Positions 32,047-40,654 are shown, numbered from the stretch's first letter. The stretch: 64,000 nt of DNA from Corynebacterium sp. 122RC1 (GCF_024580955.1 NZ_JANIKD010000013.1:1-64000); one strand, 5' to 3'. The notes: a model not told the origin generated them from the sequence alone. Made by a program: numbers and translations.

Positions 32047-32622
32047 TTAGGTGCGGGATTGCAGCAGGCGTTCCATCAGGTCATCACCCGGCGAGCTGCC
32101 GGCGTATTCGCGGGTGGAGGTGGCGCGCACGATCTCGTAGATCTCGTACCAGTACACATTCGCCTGCTTGCTAAAGCTCTGGCTCATGGCCACGAACGGG
32201 GAGGCGATCGCCGCACCCGTGGTGGGGTGCTTACCCAGCAGGCCGAACTTGGTGATCGCTTCCTCGCACTGGATGTAGCGGGCAAACGCCTGCGCGTAAG
32301 CCTCAATCAACCTGGGGCTAACGAAGGAGGCGACCCCTCGGGCGTCCAGCCACGCCCAGGTCTCCCGGTAGAGTTCACCGGCCAGCAGCGGCTGTCCATC
32401 ACGCTGGGTGGCGGACAGGTAGGCCGACGGCTCCGGCATGGTCTCACCCTCAAGCACCGCACCATCGCCCACGTCCGCGCCGTCAAGGCCGAAGGGGTCA
32501 AGGTCTGTGGGTTCCAGGAGACGGGAGGCGGGCTTACCGGCCTCGAGCTTGTCCTTGAGTGGGTCAGGTTTCGCGCCTGCTCGCACGCGTCTGCCGCCAC
32601 GGTTGGTGCCGTCTTTGGCCAC
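32047..32622 (-). CDS. Terminase small subunit (P27 type)
   Basis: The 191-residue product starts with a basic Gly/Arg tract (GGRRVRAGAKPDPLKDKL) and contains LYRETWAWLDARGVASFVSP, 'RLIEAYAQAFARYIQCEEAI' and 'PFVAMSQSFSKQANVYWYEI', the P27 small-terminase pattern. It recognises the packaging site. It lies downstream of HNH and the candidate cos palindrome, but TerL is 5 kb further on, with metK, methyltransferase and small genes in between. Confidence 0.85.
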   Translation of the reverse strand: MAKDGTNRGGRRVRAGAKPDPLKDKLEAGKPASRLLEPTDLDPFGLDGADVGDGAVLEGETMPEPSAYLSATQRDGQPLLAGELYRETWAWLDARGVASFVSPRLIEAYAQAFARYIQCEEAITKFGLLGKHPTTGAAIASPFVAMSQSFSKQANVYWYEIYEIVRATSTREYAGSSPGDDLMERLLQSRT

Positions 32623-32733
32623 GGATTTTCGCCTCCTTTCCGCGGGGCTGGGTCAATCGGGGGTTTGATTCGGACTTTTTCTGCGCGGCACCCCAGGCCC
32701 GCTCCCTCAGGGGCCTCGGGCTAGAGATTTCAC

Positions 32734-32747
32734 GCCCCCTAGGGGGC
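32734..32747. other. Candidate cos site palindrome
   Basis: GCCCCCTAGGGGGC is a perfect 14-bp palindrome in the 242-base gap between HNH and TerS genes. In HK97-like phages with an HNH protein next to TerS, cos usually lies here. The gap 32623-32864 shows no coding frame of its own. Confidence 0.4.
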
Positions 32748-32864
32748 CTGCGTGCCCCGCTGTGGGGCGAACTCGCGGTTTTCACTCGAAAGTGGCACCG
32801 CAGGACTCGGCCAGCCTGTGGGGCTTACAGGCCGGTTTGACGCTTGGGTGCGCTCTCGCTGGAG

Positions 32865-33248
32865 TCAGTAGCTGTAGACCCTCGGGCCACGCCGCCACCG
32901 ATCCCCATCCAGCGCTGACTGGCGGGAGTGGCAGGGCTTGCACAAGGCCCGCAGGTTCGACGCATCATGGCTGCCACCATGACCGAGGGGCACAACGTGG
33001 TGAACCTCCACCGCTGGCGTGGTCCGTCCTGCGTCCAAGCAGTCCTCGCACAGTGGGTGGGCGTCCAGGTAGCGGGCACGAATCTTGCGCCAGGTGTGTC
33101 CGTAGCGGCGGTTGATTGCAGGGTCACGCTGGAAGCGCCGGTAGCGCTCGTCCTCAGCCTTGGCGTGGCGGGGACAGAACCGCTCGTGAGTGAGCTCAGG
33201 ACAACCGGGATGCCGGCACGGAGTCTTCGGCTTGAACGGCACGGCCAT
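32865..33248 (-). CDS. HNH endonuclease
   Basis: The 127-residue protein has N-terminal Cys/His ligands (CRHPGCPELTHERFCPRH), 'WRKIRARYLDAHPLCEDCLD', the catalytic VEVHHVVPLGHGGSHDASNL and 'RALCKPCHSRQSA'. It is a phage HNH nuclease of the type needed with terminase for cos cleavage. Its place directly before TerS supports this. Confidence 0.92.
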   Translation of the reverse strand: MAVPFKPKTPCRHPGCPELTHERFCPRHAKAEDERYRRFQRDPAINRRYGHTWRKIRARYLDAHPLCEDCLDAGRTTPAVEVHHVVPLGHGGSHDASNLRALCKPCHSRQSALDGDRWRRGPRVYSY

Positions 33249-33304
33249 CCTCCTTGCGGTTGTAGTATTCGTGCATCGGTGACGGCCGATCAGTGCGTGG
33301 CGAG

Positions 33305-33324
33305 GGACGAATGACGATTCGTCC
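33305..33324. promoter_or_regulatory. Inverted repeat in a divergent intergenic region
   Basis: GGACGAAT (33305-33312) and ATTCGTCC (33317-33324) are a perfect inverted repeat around GACG. It lies between the HNH gene (leftward) and the small rightward gene at 33361, where an operator would be expected. Confidence 0.5.
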
Positions 33325-33360
33325 TCACTACTGTCGCCTGCCTACCTGTGGAGGACCGTC

Positions 33361-33576
33361 ATGACCGATACCCGACGTGAAGCCCGTGCTCGCCGCCGTG
33401 CTCAACACCATGGCTTGAGGCTCACCAAGTCACGCACCCGCACATCCACTGATCCCCGCTTTAGTTCCTACTGGCTGGTCGAAGCCCAGACGCGCGGTCT
33501 CGTTGCCGGCGGCGAGTGGGGTTGGGACCTGGAGTCCATCACCGATTTCCTCGACGCCTTCGAGGTTGAGGCGTAA
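33361..33576 (+). CDS. Small rightward hypothetical protein
   Basis: The 71-residue product begins MTDTRREARARRRAQHHGLR and has 'RFSSYWLVEAQTRGLVAGGE' and 'WDLESITDFLDAFEVE'. Basic at the start, acidic at the end. GGAGG lies 8 bases before the ATG. It is a single-gene unit bounded by an upstream inverted repeat and a strong downstream hairpin, so it looks like a prophage-expressed accessory gene. It resembles small actinobacterial proteins of unknown function. Confidence 0.65.
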   Translation: MTDTRREARARRRAQHHGLRLTKSRTRTSTDPRFSSYWLVEAQTRGLVAGGEWGWDLESITDFLDAFEVEA

Positions 33577-33588
33577 AGCGCCACGGAC

Positions 33589-33627
33589 AAGGCCCCCGCA
33601 CAAGCCACTGTGTGGTGTGGGGGCCTT
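33589..33627. terminator. Bidirectional hairpin terminator
   Basis: AAGGCCCCCGCACA (33589-33602) pairs with TGTG...TGGGGGCCTT ending at 33627. It sits between the convergent genes 33361-33576 and 33722-34180. The long GC stem with flanking A/T is typical of bidirectional terminators. Confidence 0.65.
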
Positions 33628-33721
33628 GACCCAACTATCGACTGATTACAGGATGCCAGAGGGAAAACGGGAAGACCATGGCATGTTTCGGATACCCGCT
33701 AACGCTTGGGTGCATCACCTC

Positions 33722-34180
33722 CTACCCGTAGAGTGCCGTTGCTAGCCGGTGGACCGCCTTTGTCCTTCGCCGGAACGCTGTCTCCCGTTCAACGTAGAAG
33801 TGATCGGCTACTGCCCGTGCCCGGTCCTCCTGCGAGATGTCGTCGGCGGCGAAGAAGAATGTGTCCAGGACGAACCGGTCGTCCTCGCTGAGCACGCCCC
33901 AGGCGGGTAGGAACCAGTCCATGTACTCCCGGGCCTGGGCGTAGCGCTCCCGGTAGGCATCCACCCGATCCAAGGTGGAGGCGATCCGATCCTCGCCCGC
34001 ATGCGGGTTGGGTGCGTGCGGCATCCCGTCCAGGCGCTGCGAACCCACGGTGGTGAGCCGATCGTAGGTGTCTTTGATGGCTTGGTCGGTGGTCTCAAGG
34101 ATGTGTTGCATCGAGGCGTAGTCTTCGAGTGCTGCCAGGGTGGCCTTGTAGGTGTCCAGGTATTTGCTCATCACGTGCAT
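33722..34180 (-). CDS. Sigma-like late regulator (ArpU/DUF1492-type)
   Basis: The 152-residue helical protein begins MHVMSKYLDTYKATLAALED, has 'LDRVDAYRERYAQAREYMDW' and ends with an HTH-like segment 'ADHFYVERETAFRRRTKAVH'. This resembles phage ArpU/DUF1492 proteins at the border of early and late genes that may switch on late transcription. AAGGA lies 8 bases before the first ATG. Confidence 0.65.
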   Translation of the reverse strand: MHVMSKYLDTYKATLAALEDYASMQHILETTDQAIKDTYDRLTTVGSQRLDGMPHAPNPHAGEDRIASTLDRVDAYRERYAQAREYMDWFLPAWGVLSEDDRFVLDTFFFAADDISQEDRARAVADHFYVERETAFRRRTKAVHRLATALYG

Positions 34181-34182
34181 GG

Positions 34183-35541
34183 TTAGTTCCTTTCCGGGTT
34201 CAGGGTCGCTGCGACTGCGTCGATCAGGCGGGCTTGGGTGGTGTCTTTGGCTGCAAGGGCGGTGAGGACTTGCTCGTCGATGGTGTTCTTGGCGGCCAGG
34301 TGGGTGATGGTGACCGGCTGGGTCTGGCCTTGCCGGTGAAGCCTGGCGTTGGTCTGCTGGTAGAGCTCCAGCGACCAGGTGAGGCTGAACCAGATGAGGA
34401 GGTGGCCACCTGTCTGGAGGTTCAGGCCGTGCCCCGCGCTGGCGGGGTGGATCAGTGCCAACGGAACCTCACCGGCGTTCCAGGCGTGGAAGTCCTCGGC
34501 GGTCTGCAGTAGCCGGGCCTGTGGGAAGCGGGCTTGGATGCGGGTGGCGTCGTGTTTGTGCCAGTAGGCCACCAGCAGGCTCTGCCCGTTGGCTGCTTCG
34601 ATGAGGTCTTCTAACGCGTCAAGCTTTCGGCCATGCACCACGACGGTCTCGCCGGTTTCGTCGTAGACCGCCCCCGTGGCCAGCTGCAGCAGCTTGCCAG
34701 ACAGAGCCGCGGCGTTCGCGGCATCCACCACAGCCCCGTCCAGGTCGATGACCATGTCGCGCACGAGCTGGTCGTAGACCTTGCGCTCAGAGGAGCTCAG
34801 CTCAACCTCGTGGGTGGTGATGGTGAGCTCGGGCAGGTTCAGGTAGTCCGTGGTGCGCATTGAGAGGGTGATGTCGCTGATTGCTTCGTAGATCTCGGCC
34901 TCGGCACCGGGGCGGGGCTTGTAGGAGAAGATCTGCATGCCGTTGCGGCGGTCTGGGGTGAACCAGCGTTCCCGGTAGCGGGTGATGTAGCGGCCAAGGC
35001 GCTCACCGCCATCCAGCAGCTTGAACTGGGTCCACAGATCTTCGAGTCCGTTGGCGGCTGGGGTGCCGGTAAGTCCTACGATCCGGTGGATGTGCGGTCG
35101 GACGGAGCTCAGGGCTTTGAAGCGGGTTGCCTTGTGGTTCTTGAAGCTGGAGAGTTCGTCGATGACGACCATGTCGAACGGCCACTGGCCACCGAGGGTT
35201 TTCACCAGCCAGCCGATGTTCTCCCGGTTGATCACCGTCACCATAGCCTGCGCAGCCAGCGCATCGAGCCGCTGTTGGCGGGTGCCGACAGCGACCGCAA
35301 CGGTCAGCCCCTCCAGGTGATCCCACTTGTGCACTTCAGCTGGCCAGGTATCCCGCGCCACCCGCAGTGGCGCAACCACCAGAACCCTGCGGGCTTGGAA
35401 GGTGTCGAGTAGGAGACCCCAGATGGCGGTCAGGGTGATGATCGTCTTGCCGAGCCCCATGCCGAGCAGGATTGCGGCCTGGGGGTGCTCCTCAATAAAC
35501 CGCGTGGCCTGGTGCTGGTAGTTATGCGGCTGATAGTGCAC
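34183..35541 (-). CDS. SNF2-family DEAD-like helicase
   Basis: The 452-residue protein carries the SNF2 set: ILLGMGLGKTIITLTAI (motif I), 'VVIDELSSFKNHKATRFKAL' (motif II), 'GLTGTPAANGLEDLWTQFKL' (motif III) and 'YQQTNARLHRQGQTQPVTI' (motif VI). GTG 35541 is chosen because AGGAGG lies 6 bases upstream. It overlaps the VRR-NUC gene by 20 bases; the two are a standard replication/recombination pair in such phages. Confidence 0.92.
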   Translation of the reverse strand: MHYQPHNYQHQATRFIEEHPQAAILLGMGLGKTIITLTAIWGLLLDTFQARRVLVVAPLRVARDTWPAEVHKWDHLEGLTVAVAVGTRQQRLDALAAQAMVTVINRENIGWLVKTLGGQWPFDMVVIDELSSFKNHKATRFKALSSVRPHIHRIVGLTGTPAANGLEDLWTQFKLLDGGERLGRYITRYRERWFTPDRRNGMQIFSYKPRPGAEAEIYEAISDITLSMRTTDYLNLPELTITTHEVELSSSERKVYDQLVRDMVIDLDGAVVDAANAAALSGKLLQLATGAVYDETGETVVVHGRKLDALEDLIEAANGQSLLVAYWHKHDATRIQARFPQARLLQTAEDFHAWNAGEVPLALIHPASAGHGLNLQTGGHLLIWFSLTWSLELYQQTNARLHRQGQTQPVTITHLAAKNTIDEQVLTALAAKDTTQARLIDAVAATLNPERN

Positions 35542-35800
35542 GGCGCACCTCCTGGATGCCCTCTGGCCCATCCACGACCAGGCAGGTGAAGCCCTGTGCC
35601 CGAAGCTGGTTCATGCGACGCTGCTGTAGTGGCCTGGGTTTCTTGCCGGGGGCTTTGACTTCCACGAACACGACCCGTCCAGCCCTCAGGCACAGCCGGT
35701 CTGGGACCCCATCCACTCCGGGGCTGACGAGCTTCCAGCAGATGCCACCGTCGGCTTCGATGGCTCTTTTCAGCGTGTTTTCAACAGTTTTCTCATCCAT
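35522..35800 (-). CDS. VRR-NUC nuclease
   Basis: The 92-residue protein is one VRR-NUC domain: MDEKTVENTLKRAIEADGGI, 'VPDRLCL' and 'VVFVEVKAPGKKPRPLQQRR' give the PD...ExK active site. The family cleaves branched DNA such as Holliday junctions. ATG 35800 follows GGAGG by 5 bases; the longer frame upstream crosses the AT-rich inverted-repeat region. Confidence 0.92.
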   Translation of the reverse strand: MDEKTVENTLKRAIEADGGICWKLVSPGVDGVPDRLCLRAGRVVFVEVKAPGKKPRPLQQRRMNQLRAQGFTCLVVDGPEGIQEVRRALSAA

Positions 35801-35824
35801 GGCAACCTCCATTTCGAGGGCCAT

Positions 35825-35926
35825 GTGCAGAGGGGTGCAGGTGCAGACACTACCTTTTACATATAGATTCAACATGCATTTTTCCCACATGCGGTAAATA
35901 GGTAAATGGTCTGCACCCCTCTGCAC
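35825..35926. other. Candidate phage replication origin: AT-rich core between 16-bp inverted repeats
   Basis: GTGCAGAGGGGTGCAG (35825-35840) and its exact complement-inverse at 35911-35926 flank about 70 bases of unusually AT-rich DNA (for example CCTTTTACATATAG). A further GTGCAGAC unit follows the left arm and GTCTGCACC precedes the right. It lies between primase-helicase and VRR-NUC genes. A regulatory operator is the alternative. Confidence 0.5.
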
Positions 35927-35939
35927 ACTCGCCCTGCAC

Positions 35940-38204
35940 TTACTCCTCGAACTCGTCTTTCAGACGCAGCCCATAGACCTTGATCGCGGCCCGGGTCTTC
36001 TTTCGGGCGAACCCGGCCATCTCGCAGGCGGCGTTGAAGTCCACCATGGGGCGCGCCCACCCTGCTGTGGACAGCGACCAGGCCCGGTAGGCCTGGTAGA
36101 GCTCACCGGCTTTCGCTTCCGCACCGTTCTCGACCACGCACTGATCGGCCAGGAAGTGTGAGAACCAGTCGTTGTCTTCCCGGTAGGCCTCAGAGGCTTC
36201 CACCACCGCGGCCGGGGCAGCGAGGTGGTAGTCCTCTTCGTGGATGAGGCGTGCGCCTTCCATCACCCAGGCCAGGATCGCCCCGCCAGCATGCTCGTAG
36301 AGGTAGTCGACATAGTTCTTCACGTCCGCATCCCCGCTGATGGTGGCCGTAAACGGGATGACGATCAGCCTGCGCCAGATGCCTGCATCCATTGCTCCCA
36401 CCCGGGGCAGGTGATTGGTGTACAGGACGAGAGAGTGGGAGGGGGTGAAGGAGAAGGGGTCTTTGAACTTCTTCTCCGCGGCGATCTTGTCGGTGGAGGC
36501 CAGCTGTTTGACGTTCGAGGTTGACAGCCTCACGCCTTCCTCGGTCTCTGCTGCGATGAGCAGGCGCTTGCCGCGGGCCTCGGCCAGTTCTGGTTTGACG
36601 TTGCGTCGCACCCCAACAGTGAGCGTGTCAGCACTGATGGATCCGGAGTAGGTGCCAAGCACGCGGGCGATGGTGTTCCAGAACGTGGATTTGCCGTTGC
36701 GGCCATCCCCGTAGGCGATGATGAGGGCCTCGAGCATGACTTTGCCGATCGCTGCCAGGCCACACACCCGCTGCACATAGCCGATCAGGTCCTCATCGCC
36801 TTGGAAGGTAACCTTGAGGGCTTGGCGCCACAGGTCCACGCCCTGGGTGTCTGGGCTGGTGGCGGTCTGCAAGGTGATGAGGTCTGCCGGGTGGTTATCC
36901 CGCCTGGAGGCCAGGCCCTCGGTGAGCTGGTAGGTGCCGCCCGGGGTGCACAGCAGGTACGGGTCACAGTCCAGATCTGAGGCCCGCACCTCAAGCAGCG
37001 GCTGGGCTTCTTTGAGGGTGGCTGCGATATTGCGGGACTGGCGCCGCCCGAGCACGAACTTGTGATACTCGCTGGCCTTCAGCAGCCGCTGATACGCCAC
37101 CTGCTGGGCGTCACTGAGTGAGGCGACACCTTTCGTCTTCGACGAGGCGGCAGCAATGGTGTCTGCGGCTCCGGTGTCAGCCATGAGTGTGTGGGCCTGG
37201 TCGAGCATGTTTTGTGCTTCGTCGAGCTGGCGGGTGGTGAGCTCTTGGGCGACAGCCTGGGCGAGTAGGTCGTTTTCCACCCACACCCCGCCCTCGTAGA
37301 CCAGCCAGTGGGTGGACAGGGAGTAGCGGATCTTGTCGGCGTACTCGGTAGCTAACGCTTCGGCTTGCCCCACGTCGGTGTAGTCATCGGGTTTGAGTGA
37401 GGTCAGCGCCTGGTAGACGGCGGGCTTGACGTAGGAGGGGTCTTTCGCGACCCGGCCAGCAAACCTCAGCGCTGACCGCCAGATCGCTTCCAGCTCCGCG
37501 GTGGGCAGGGGCGGGTCGCACAGCGCGGCCTTGCGGTCAAAGAGGGTGCGGGCCTGCTCGGTATCCCCGTAGCGGATGAGCACCCGGCCGGCGAAACGGG
37601 ACAGGGTGGCGTTGCGGCTGCCCTCCCCGATAGCGAGTGTTGCAGCATCGAATGCGGCGAACGCATCTTGCTCGGCTTGGCGGGTGAGCCACTCGTCGAC
37701 CAGCAAGGTGCCGGTGAAGGCTTCCACCTGCGGGGCGGGGTGTCCGTAGAGGAATCGGGCCGCATCCAACGCCCCAGTGTCGAAGAAGGTGAACCGATCA
37801 GCCAGGGACTTTTTCAACCCCGCGTAGGTCGCTGGGTCGGTAACCGGACTGATGGGCAGGTAGACGTGGAAGCGGGGCCTAGCAGGTGTTCCATGCTTGG
37901 AGGTGTTGTGGTTGCGGGACGTGGCTGTCATGAACTCCACATCCGCCAGCAGGTCTGCCAGGTGCTGCGGGCTCACCCACTCGTCGGGGTTCTCACTGTG
38001 GTCGTTGTCGATGTCCATCACCAGGCAGTCCGAGGTGACAAACCCGTGGGTGGAGCGCTGATTGCCTTGGTATTCGGCGGCAACATGGTCGAACCGTGCT
38101 GCCGCCTGCAGGTCGGCGGCGTCGGTGATGGTGGCCTTGTTCGGGTAGTGGGTGTTCGAGGCCAGGCCGCTGGTGGTGGCGGTGAACAGGGTGAAGGTGG
38201 TCAT
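35940..38204 (-). CDS. Bifunctional primase-polymerase / SF3 helicase
   Basis: The 754-residue replication protein begins with an AEP primase-like domain: DCLVMDIDNDHSENPDEW (metal-binding DxD) and 'GTPARPRFHVYLPIS'. A linker and D5_N region follow, then an SF3 helicase with Walker A YGDGRNGKSTFWNTIARVLG near 500 and 'RGKRLLIAAETEEG', 'LVLYTNHLPRVGAMDAGIWR'. It probably primes and unwinds phage DNA. ATG 38204 follows GGGAGA and overlaps the DUF4406 gene by 4 bases. Confidence 0.9.
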   Translation of the reverse strand: MTTFTLFTATTSGLASNTHYPNKATITDAADLQAAARFDHVAAEYQGNQRSTHGFVTSDCLVMDIDNDHSENPDEWVSPQHLADLLADVEFMTATSRNHNTSKHGTPARPRFHVYLPISPVTDPATYAGLKKSLADRFTFFDTGALDAARFLYGHPAPQVEAFTGTLLVDEWLTRQAEQDAFAAFDAATLAIGEGSRNATLSRFAGRVLIRYGDTEQARTLFDRKAALCDPPLPTAELEAIWRSALRFAGRVAKDPSYVKPAVYQALTSLKPDDYTDVGQAEALATEYADKIRYSLSTHWLVYEGGVWVENDLLAQAVAQELTTRQLDEAQNMLDQAHTLMADTGAADTIAAASSKTKGVASLSDAQQVAYQRLLKASEYHKFVLGRRQSRNIAATLKEAQPLLEVRASDLDCDPYLLCTPGGTYQLTEGLASRRDNHPADLITLQTATSPDTQGVDLWRQALKVTFQGDEDLIGYVQRVCGLAAIGKVMLEALIIAYGDGRNGKSTFWNTIARVLGTYSGSISADTLTVGVRRNVKPELAEARGKRLLIAAETEEGVRLSTSNVKQLASTDKIAAEKKFKDPFSFTPSHSLVLYTNHLPRVGAMDAGIWRRLIVIPFTATISGDADVKNYVDYLYEHAGGAILAWVMEGARLIHEEDYHLAAPAAVVEASEAYREDNDWFSHFLADQCVVENGAEAKAGELYQAYRAWSLSTAGWARPMVDFNAACEMAGFARKKTRAAIKVYGLRLKDEFEE

Positions 38205-38632
38205 GGCTGGATCTCCCGGAAGTCGGAATCGAGAAAGCGGATGGGGATGTCGAGGTGGCGGGCCCAGCAGGCCTCGGTGCGCATGCCGGGGCTGATGCGC
38301 GGGGCGTACACCCACACCTCCTCGCACTTGGACAGCACGATGCGGTTGAAGAACATGGCGAGTTCCCGTTCGGCGGGCTTGGTGTCATCCATGAACTGTG
38401 GGAAGAGCAGGTGTGGCGCGATGGGGATGCGACGGCGCGCCACTGCGGCAGCGCACATGCGGCGGGCCAAGCGAATGTTGGCCTCGGTGTCCCCGGCGAA
38501 CGGGCTGCAGATGTAGGCCAGGGGCCGGTATCCGAACCGCTGCCGCTGCTCACGTTTGAGCACCTCAAAGACGGTCGGGTCCGCGCACCCCGAGGCGTTT
38601 AGGCGTGGGATCGTCGAGTCGGTGGGGTTCAC
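38201..38632 (-). CDS. DUF4406 protein (nucleoside deoxyribosyltransferase-like)
   Basis: The 143-residue product has LAYICSPFAGDTEANIRLAR, 'RMCAAAVARRRIPIAPHLLF' and 'CEEVWVYAPRISPGMRTEAC', the DUF4406 pattern related to 2-deoxyribosyltransferases. It could act on nucleotides or nucleotide signals. It overlaps both neighbours by 4 bases, placing it in the early replication operon. Confidence 0.82.
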   Translation of the reverse strand: MNPTDSTIPRLNASGCADPTVFEVLKREQRQRFGYRPLAYICSPFAGDTEANIRLARRMCAAAVARRRIPIAPHLLFPQFMDDTKPAERELAMFFNRIVLSKCEEVWVYAPRISPGMRTEACWARHLDIPIRFLDSDFREIQP

Positions 38633-39426
38633 TGGGCCACCCCGCGCTCGATCAGAGGGAGCAGACCCCGCTCGTGCTTGAGCAGGTCGTAGATGAAGAG
38701 GCGGCCCTTCTGGGTCCAGTACAGGTGGGTGCTGGTCTTGCCGGTTTCCTCGTCGTAGACGAAGGTCTTTGAGTGGGCGTAGCCAGCCTCGGCGTGGGCG
38801 GCGTAGAGGAACCAGCGGCCAGACTGCTTAAACTGCACACCCAGCTCATGGAGCAGCTTGTTGAGCTTGCGGGCCGTGAGCCCGTAGTCCTTCGCGATCT
38901 CAGTGGTGGTCAGCAGGCTCTCGGACTGCAGCACCATGTCGTAGTAGGTGACCTTTGGACGTGCCTCGAGCAGCAACTGGGCTTGCTGGAGGTTCTCTGC
39001 CGCTAGGGCTTCGTTGCGTTCCTTCTCCTCCACGTAGGACTGCAGCATGGCAAGCAGAGCCTTCGGATTCGTGCGGATCTCCTCGATCACTCGGTCGGTG
39101 ATGTACAGGCCGTGTTTGCGGATCGAGGGCAAAACCTCGTCCATCACCCAGGACTCAAACTTCTGGGCGGCTGGAAGGTGGGAGGAGAAGATCAGTCGGT
39201 AGAGGTCGCCTTCGCTGATGAATCGGACTTCTTGCAGACCTCCTGGGGTTTCAAGGGGGTGGTGAATCGCCACCCCCTTGCAGTGCTGCTTGATGGCGTT
39301 AACCGGATCCTTGTATCCGAGCGCGATGGCGGCATCCTTCGCGCAGATGTAGATGGTCTCGCCGTCGACGATGGTGCGCAGGTTGCCGAAGTCCGGGTGG
39401 GTGTACGAGTTCAGATTGGTGCTCAT
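38629..39426 (-). CDS. Phage antirepressor (Bro-N and KilAC)
   Basis: The 265-residue protein has an N-terminal Bro-N domain (LRTIVDGETIYICAKDAAIA, 'GDLYRLIFSSHLPAAQKFES', 'WVMDEVLPSIRKHGLYI'), a helical linker, and a C-terminal KilAC/ANT domain ('LTTTEIAKDYGLTARKLNKL', 'WFLYAAHAEAGYAHSKTFVY'). It likely counters a repressor to drive lytic growth. It starts the leftward replication segment, divergent from the Abi_2 gene across a 286-base gap holding the structured leader. Confidence 0.92.
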   Translation of the reverse strand: MSTNLNSYTHPDFGNLRTIVDGETIYICAKDAAIALGYKDPVNAIKQHCKGVAIHHPLETPGGLQEVRFISEGDLYRLIFSSHLPAAQKFESWVMDEVLPSIRKHGLYITDRVIEEIRTNPKALLAMLQSYVEEKERNEALAAENLQQAQLLLEARPKVTYYDMVLQSESLLTTTEIAKDYGLTARKLNKLLHELGVQFKQSGRWFLYAAHAEAGYAHSKTFVYDEETGKTSTHLYWTQKGRLFIYDLLKHERGLLPLIERGVAQ

Positions 39427-39607
39427 GTCGAGCCGCCTTCCTGAGAGGCGTCCAGGCGATGCACCGTGCAGCGCGCTCGTCCTCTCAGGCCCTAGGCGGC
39501 GAGAAGCGTCAGGTGATAACCCCAGTCGAAAGAACGGTGACGCGGATCGGCAAAGACGTGTATGTCGGCGCGCTTCCAGGGCGGATGCTGTGCGAGTTGC
39601 CAGGCGG

Positions 39608-39691
39608 GTTCCGTGTCAGAACGAGATCTGCTATCCTTGTGGGTAACAAGACCGGTTCCGCTGCCCGCTTCGGTGGGAGTCCAGGGCCGGT
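39608..39691 (+). ncRNA. Candidate structured RNA upstream of Abi_2 gene (copy 2)
   Basis: GTTC/GAAC (39608-39611, 39619-39622) and CTTGT/ACAAG (39636-39640, 39646-39650) form two small helices. Then ACCGGT (39651-39656) pairs with GCCGGT (39686-39691) around CCCGC-TTCG-GTGGG (39664-39677). The layout matches 2456-2545: closing helix, UNCG-type tetraloop hairpin and 3' strand with CAGGGCCGGT. The inner stems differ in sequence but still pair, and one closing pair changes from C-G to U-G, which favours a real RNA. Confidence 0.62.
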
Positions 39692-39712
39692 CCTTTTTCG
39701 CACGGAGGGGTC

Positions 39713-40642
39713 GTGACCGATAGCCCGATTAAGCCTTTCAGGAGTTACGCTGAGCAGGTAGCGCTCTTGCGTTCACGCGGCATGGTGATCGAGGATCTGG
39801 ATCAGGCGGTTGATGCGCTTGCGACGCGTAACTATTACAGGCTTTCGGGTTACTGGCACTCAGCGCGCATCATCGATTTTGTCTCCGGCAAGCCCACCGA
39901 TCGCTTCCAGCCGGGCACATCCCTAGATCTCTGCGTTGATTTGTACGAATTCGACGCCAGACTGCGCAGCGCCGTATTCACAAGCCTGGCTCCGATAGAA
40001 CTCGCCCTGCGGTCTCTACTGGGTTATCACCTAGGTAGCATTGACCCGCTGGTGCATCTGGATATTGAACAGCTCAACGCAGTGGCCCGTACCCCGGATC
40101 GGAAAAATCCGCGCAAAACACAGCACGCCGTGTGGCTTGCCAAATATATGGAGGCCGTGAGGAACTCACGCGAGGACTTCGTTGCTCATCACCGCGCCCA
40201 GTACGGTGGGCAACTGCCCGTGTGGGTTGCAGTTGAGATCATGGACTGGGGCATGCTGTCCTACCTGTACCGATTCAGTCCTCGACGGGTGCGCGATGAG
40301 ATCGCAGGCTTGTGTGCGATGACAGCTCCACAGTTGGAATCCACCCTGAAATCGCTCAATGTGTTGCGCAACCTTTCTGCTCATCATGCCCGGCTGTTTA
40401 ACCGGGGTTTCGACATCAAGCCCAAGCCCATCAGGCATGAGTTGATGGAACCTGTCAACGCGCTGACGTACAGGTTGTTCGGGCAGATCAGCATCATTCG
40501 ATTCCTGCACCACCAATTGGACCTGCCAGGTAGCGAGCGTCTCGCTCACACACTCGAGACGTTCCCCCACAACGAGATCATCCCCTTCGAAAGGATCGGA
40601 GCGCCCCAGAACTGGCGCGCCCTGCAGCTCTGGGCTAACTAA
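39713..40642 (+). CDS. Abi_2 family abortive-infection protein (HEPN), prophage copy
   Basis: The 309-residue protein reads KPFRSYAEQVALLRSRGM, NYYRLSGYWHSARI and, at 219-225, RNLSAHHARLFN, where Arg219 and His224/225 form the HEPN R-X4-6-H motif. It is a distant paralogue of the gene at 2571. GTG 39713 follows GGAGGGG by 5 bases and lies 22 bases past the structured leader. It reads against the phage operon between antirepressor and polymerase genes, so it is prophage-borne defence, probably against other phages. Confidence 0.88.
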   Translation: MTDSPIKPFRSYAEQVALLRSRGMVIEDLDQAVDALATRNYYRLSGYWHSARIIDFVSGKPTDRFQPGTSLDLCVDLYEFDARLRSAVFTSLAPIELALRSLLGYHLGSIDPLVHLDIEQLNAVARTPDRKNPRKTQHAVWLAKYMEAVRNSREDFVAHHRAQYGGQLPVWVAVEIMDWGMLSYLYRFSPRRVRDEIAGLCAMTAPQLESTLKSLNVLRNLSAHHARLFNRGFDIKPKPIRHELMEPVNALTYRLFGQISIIRFLHHQLDLPGSERLAHTLETFPHNEIIPFERIGAPQNWRALQLWAN

Positions 40643-40654
40643 CCCGCAGCGCTC

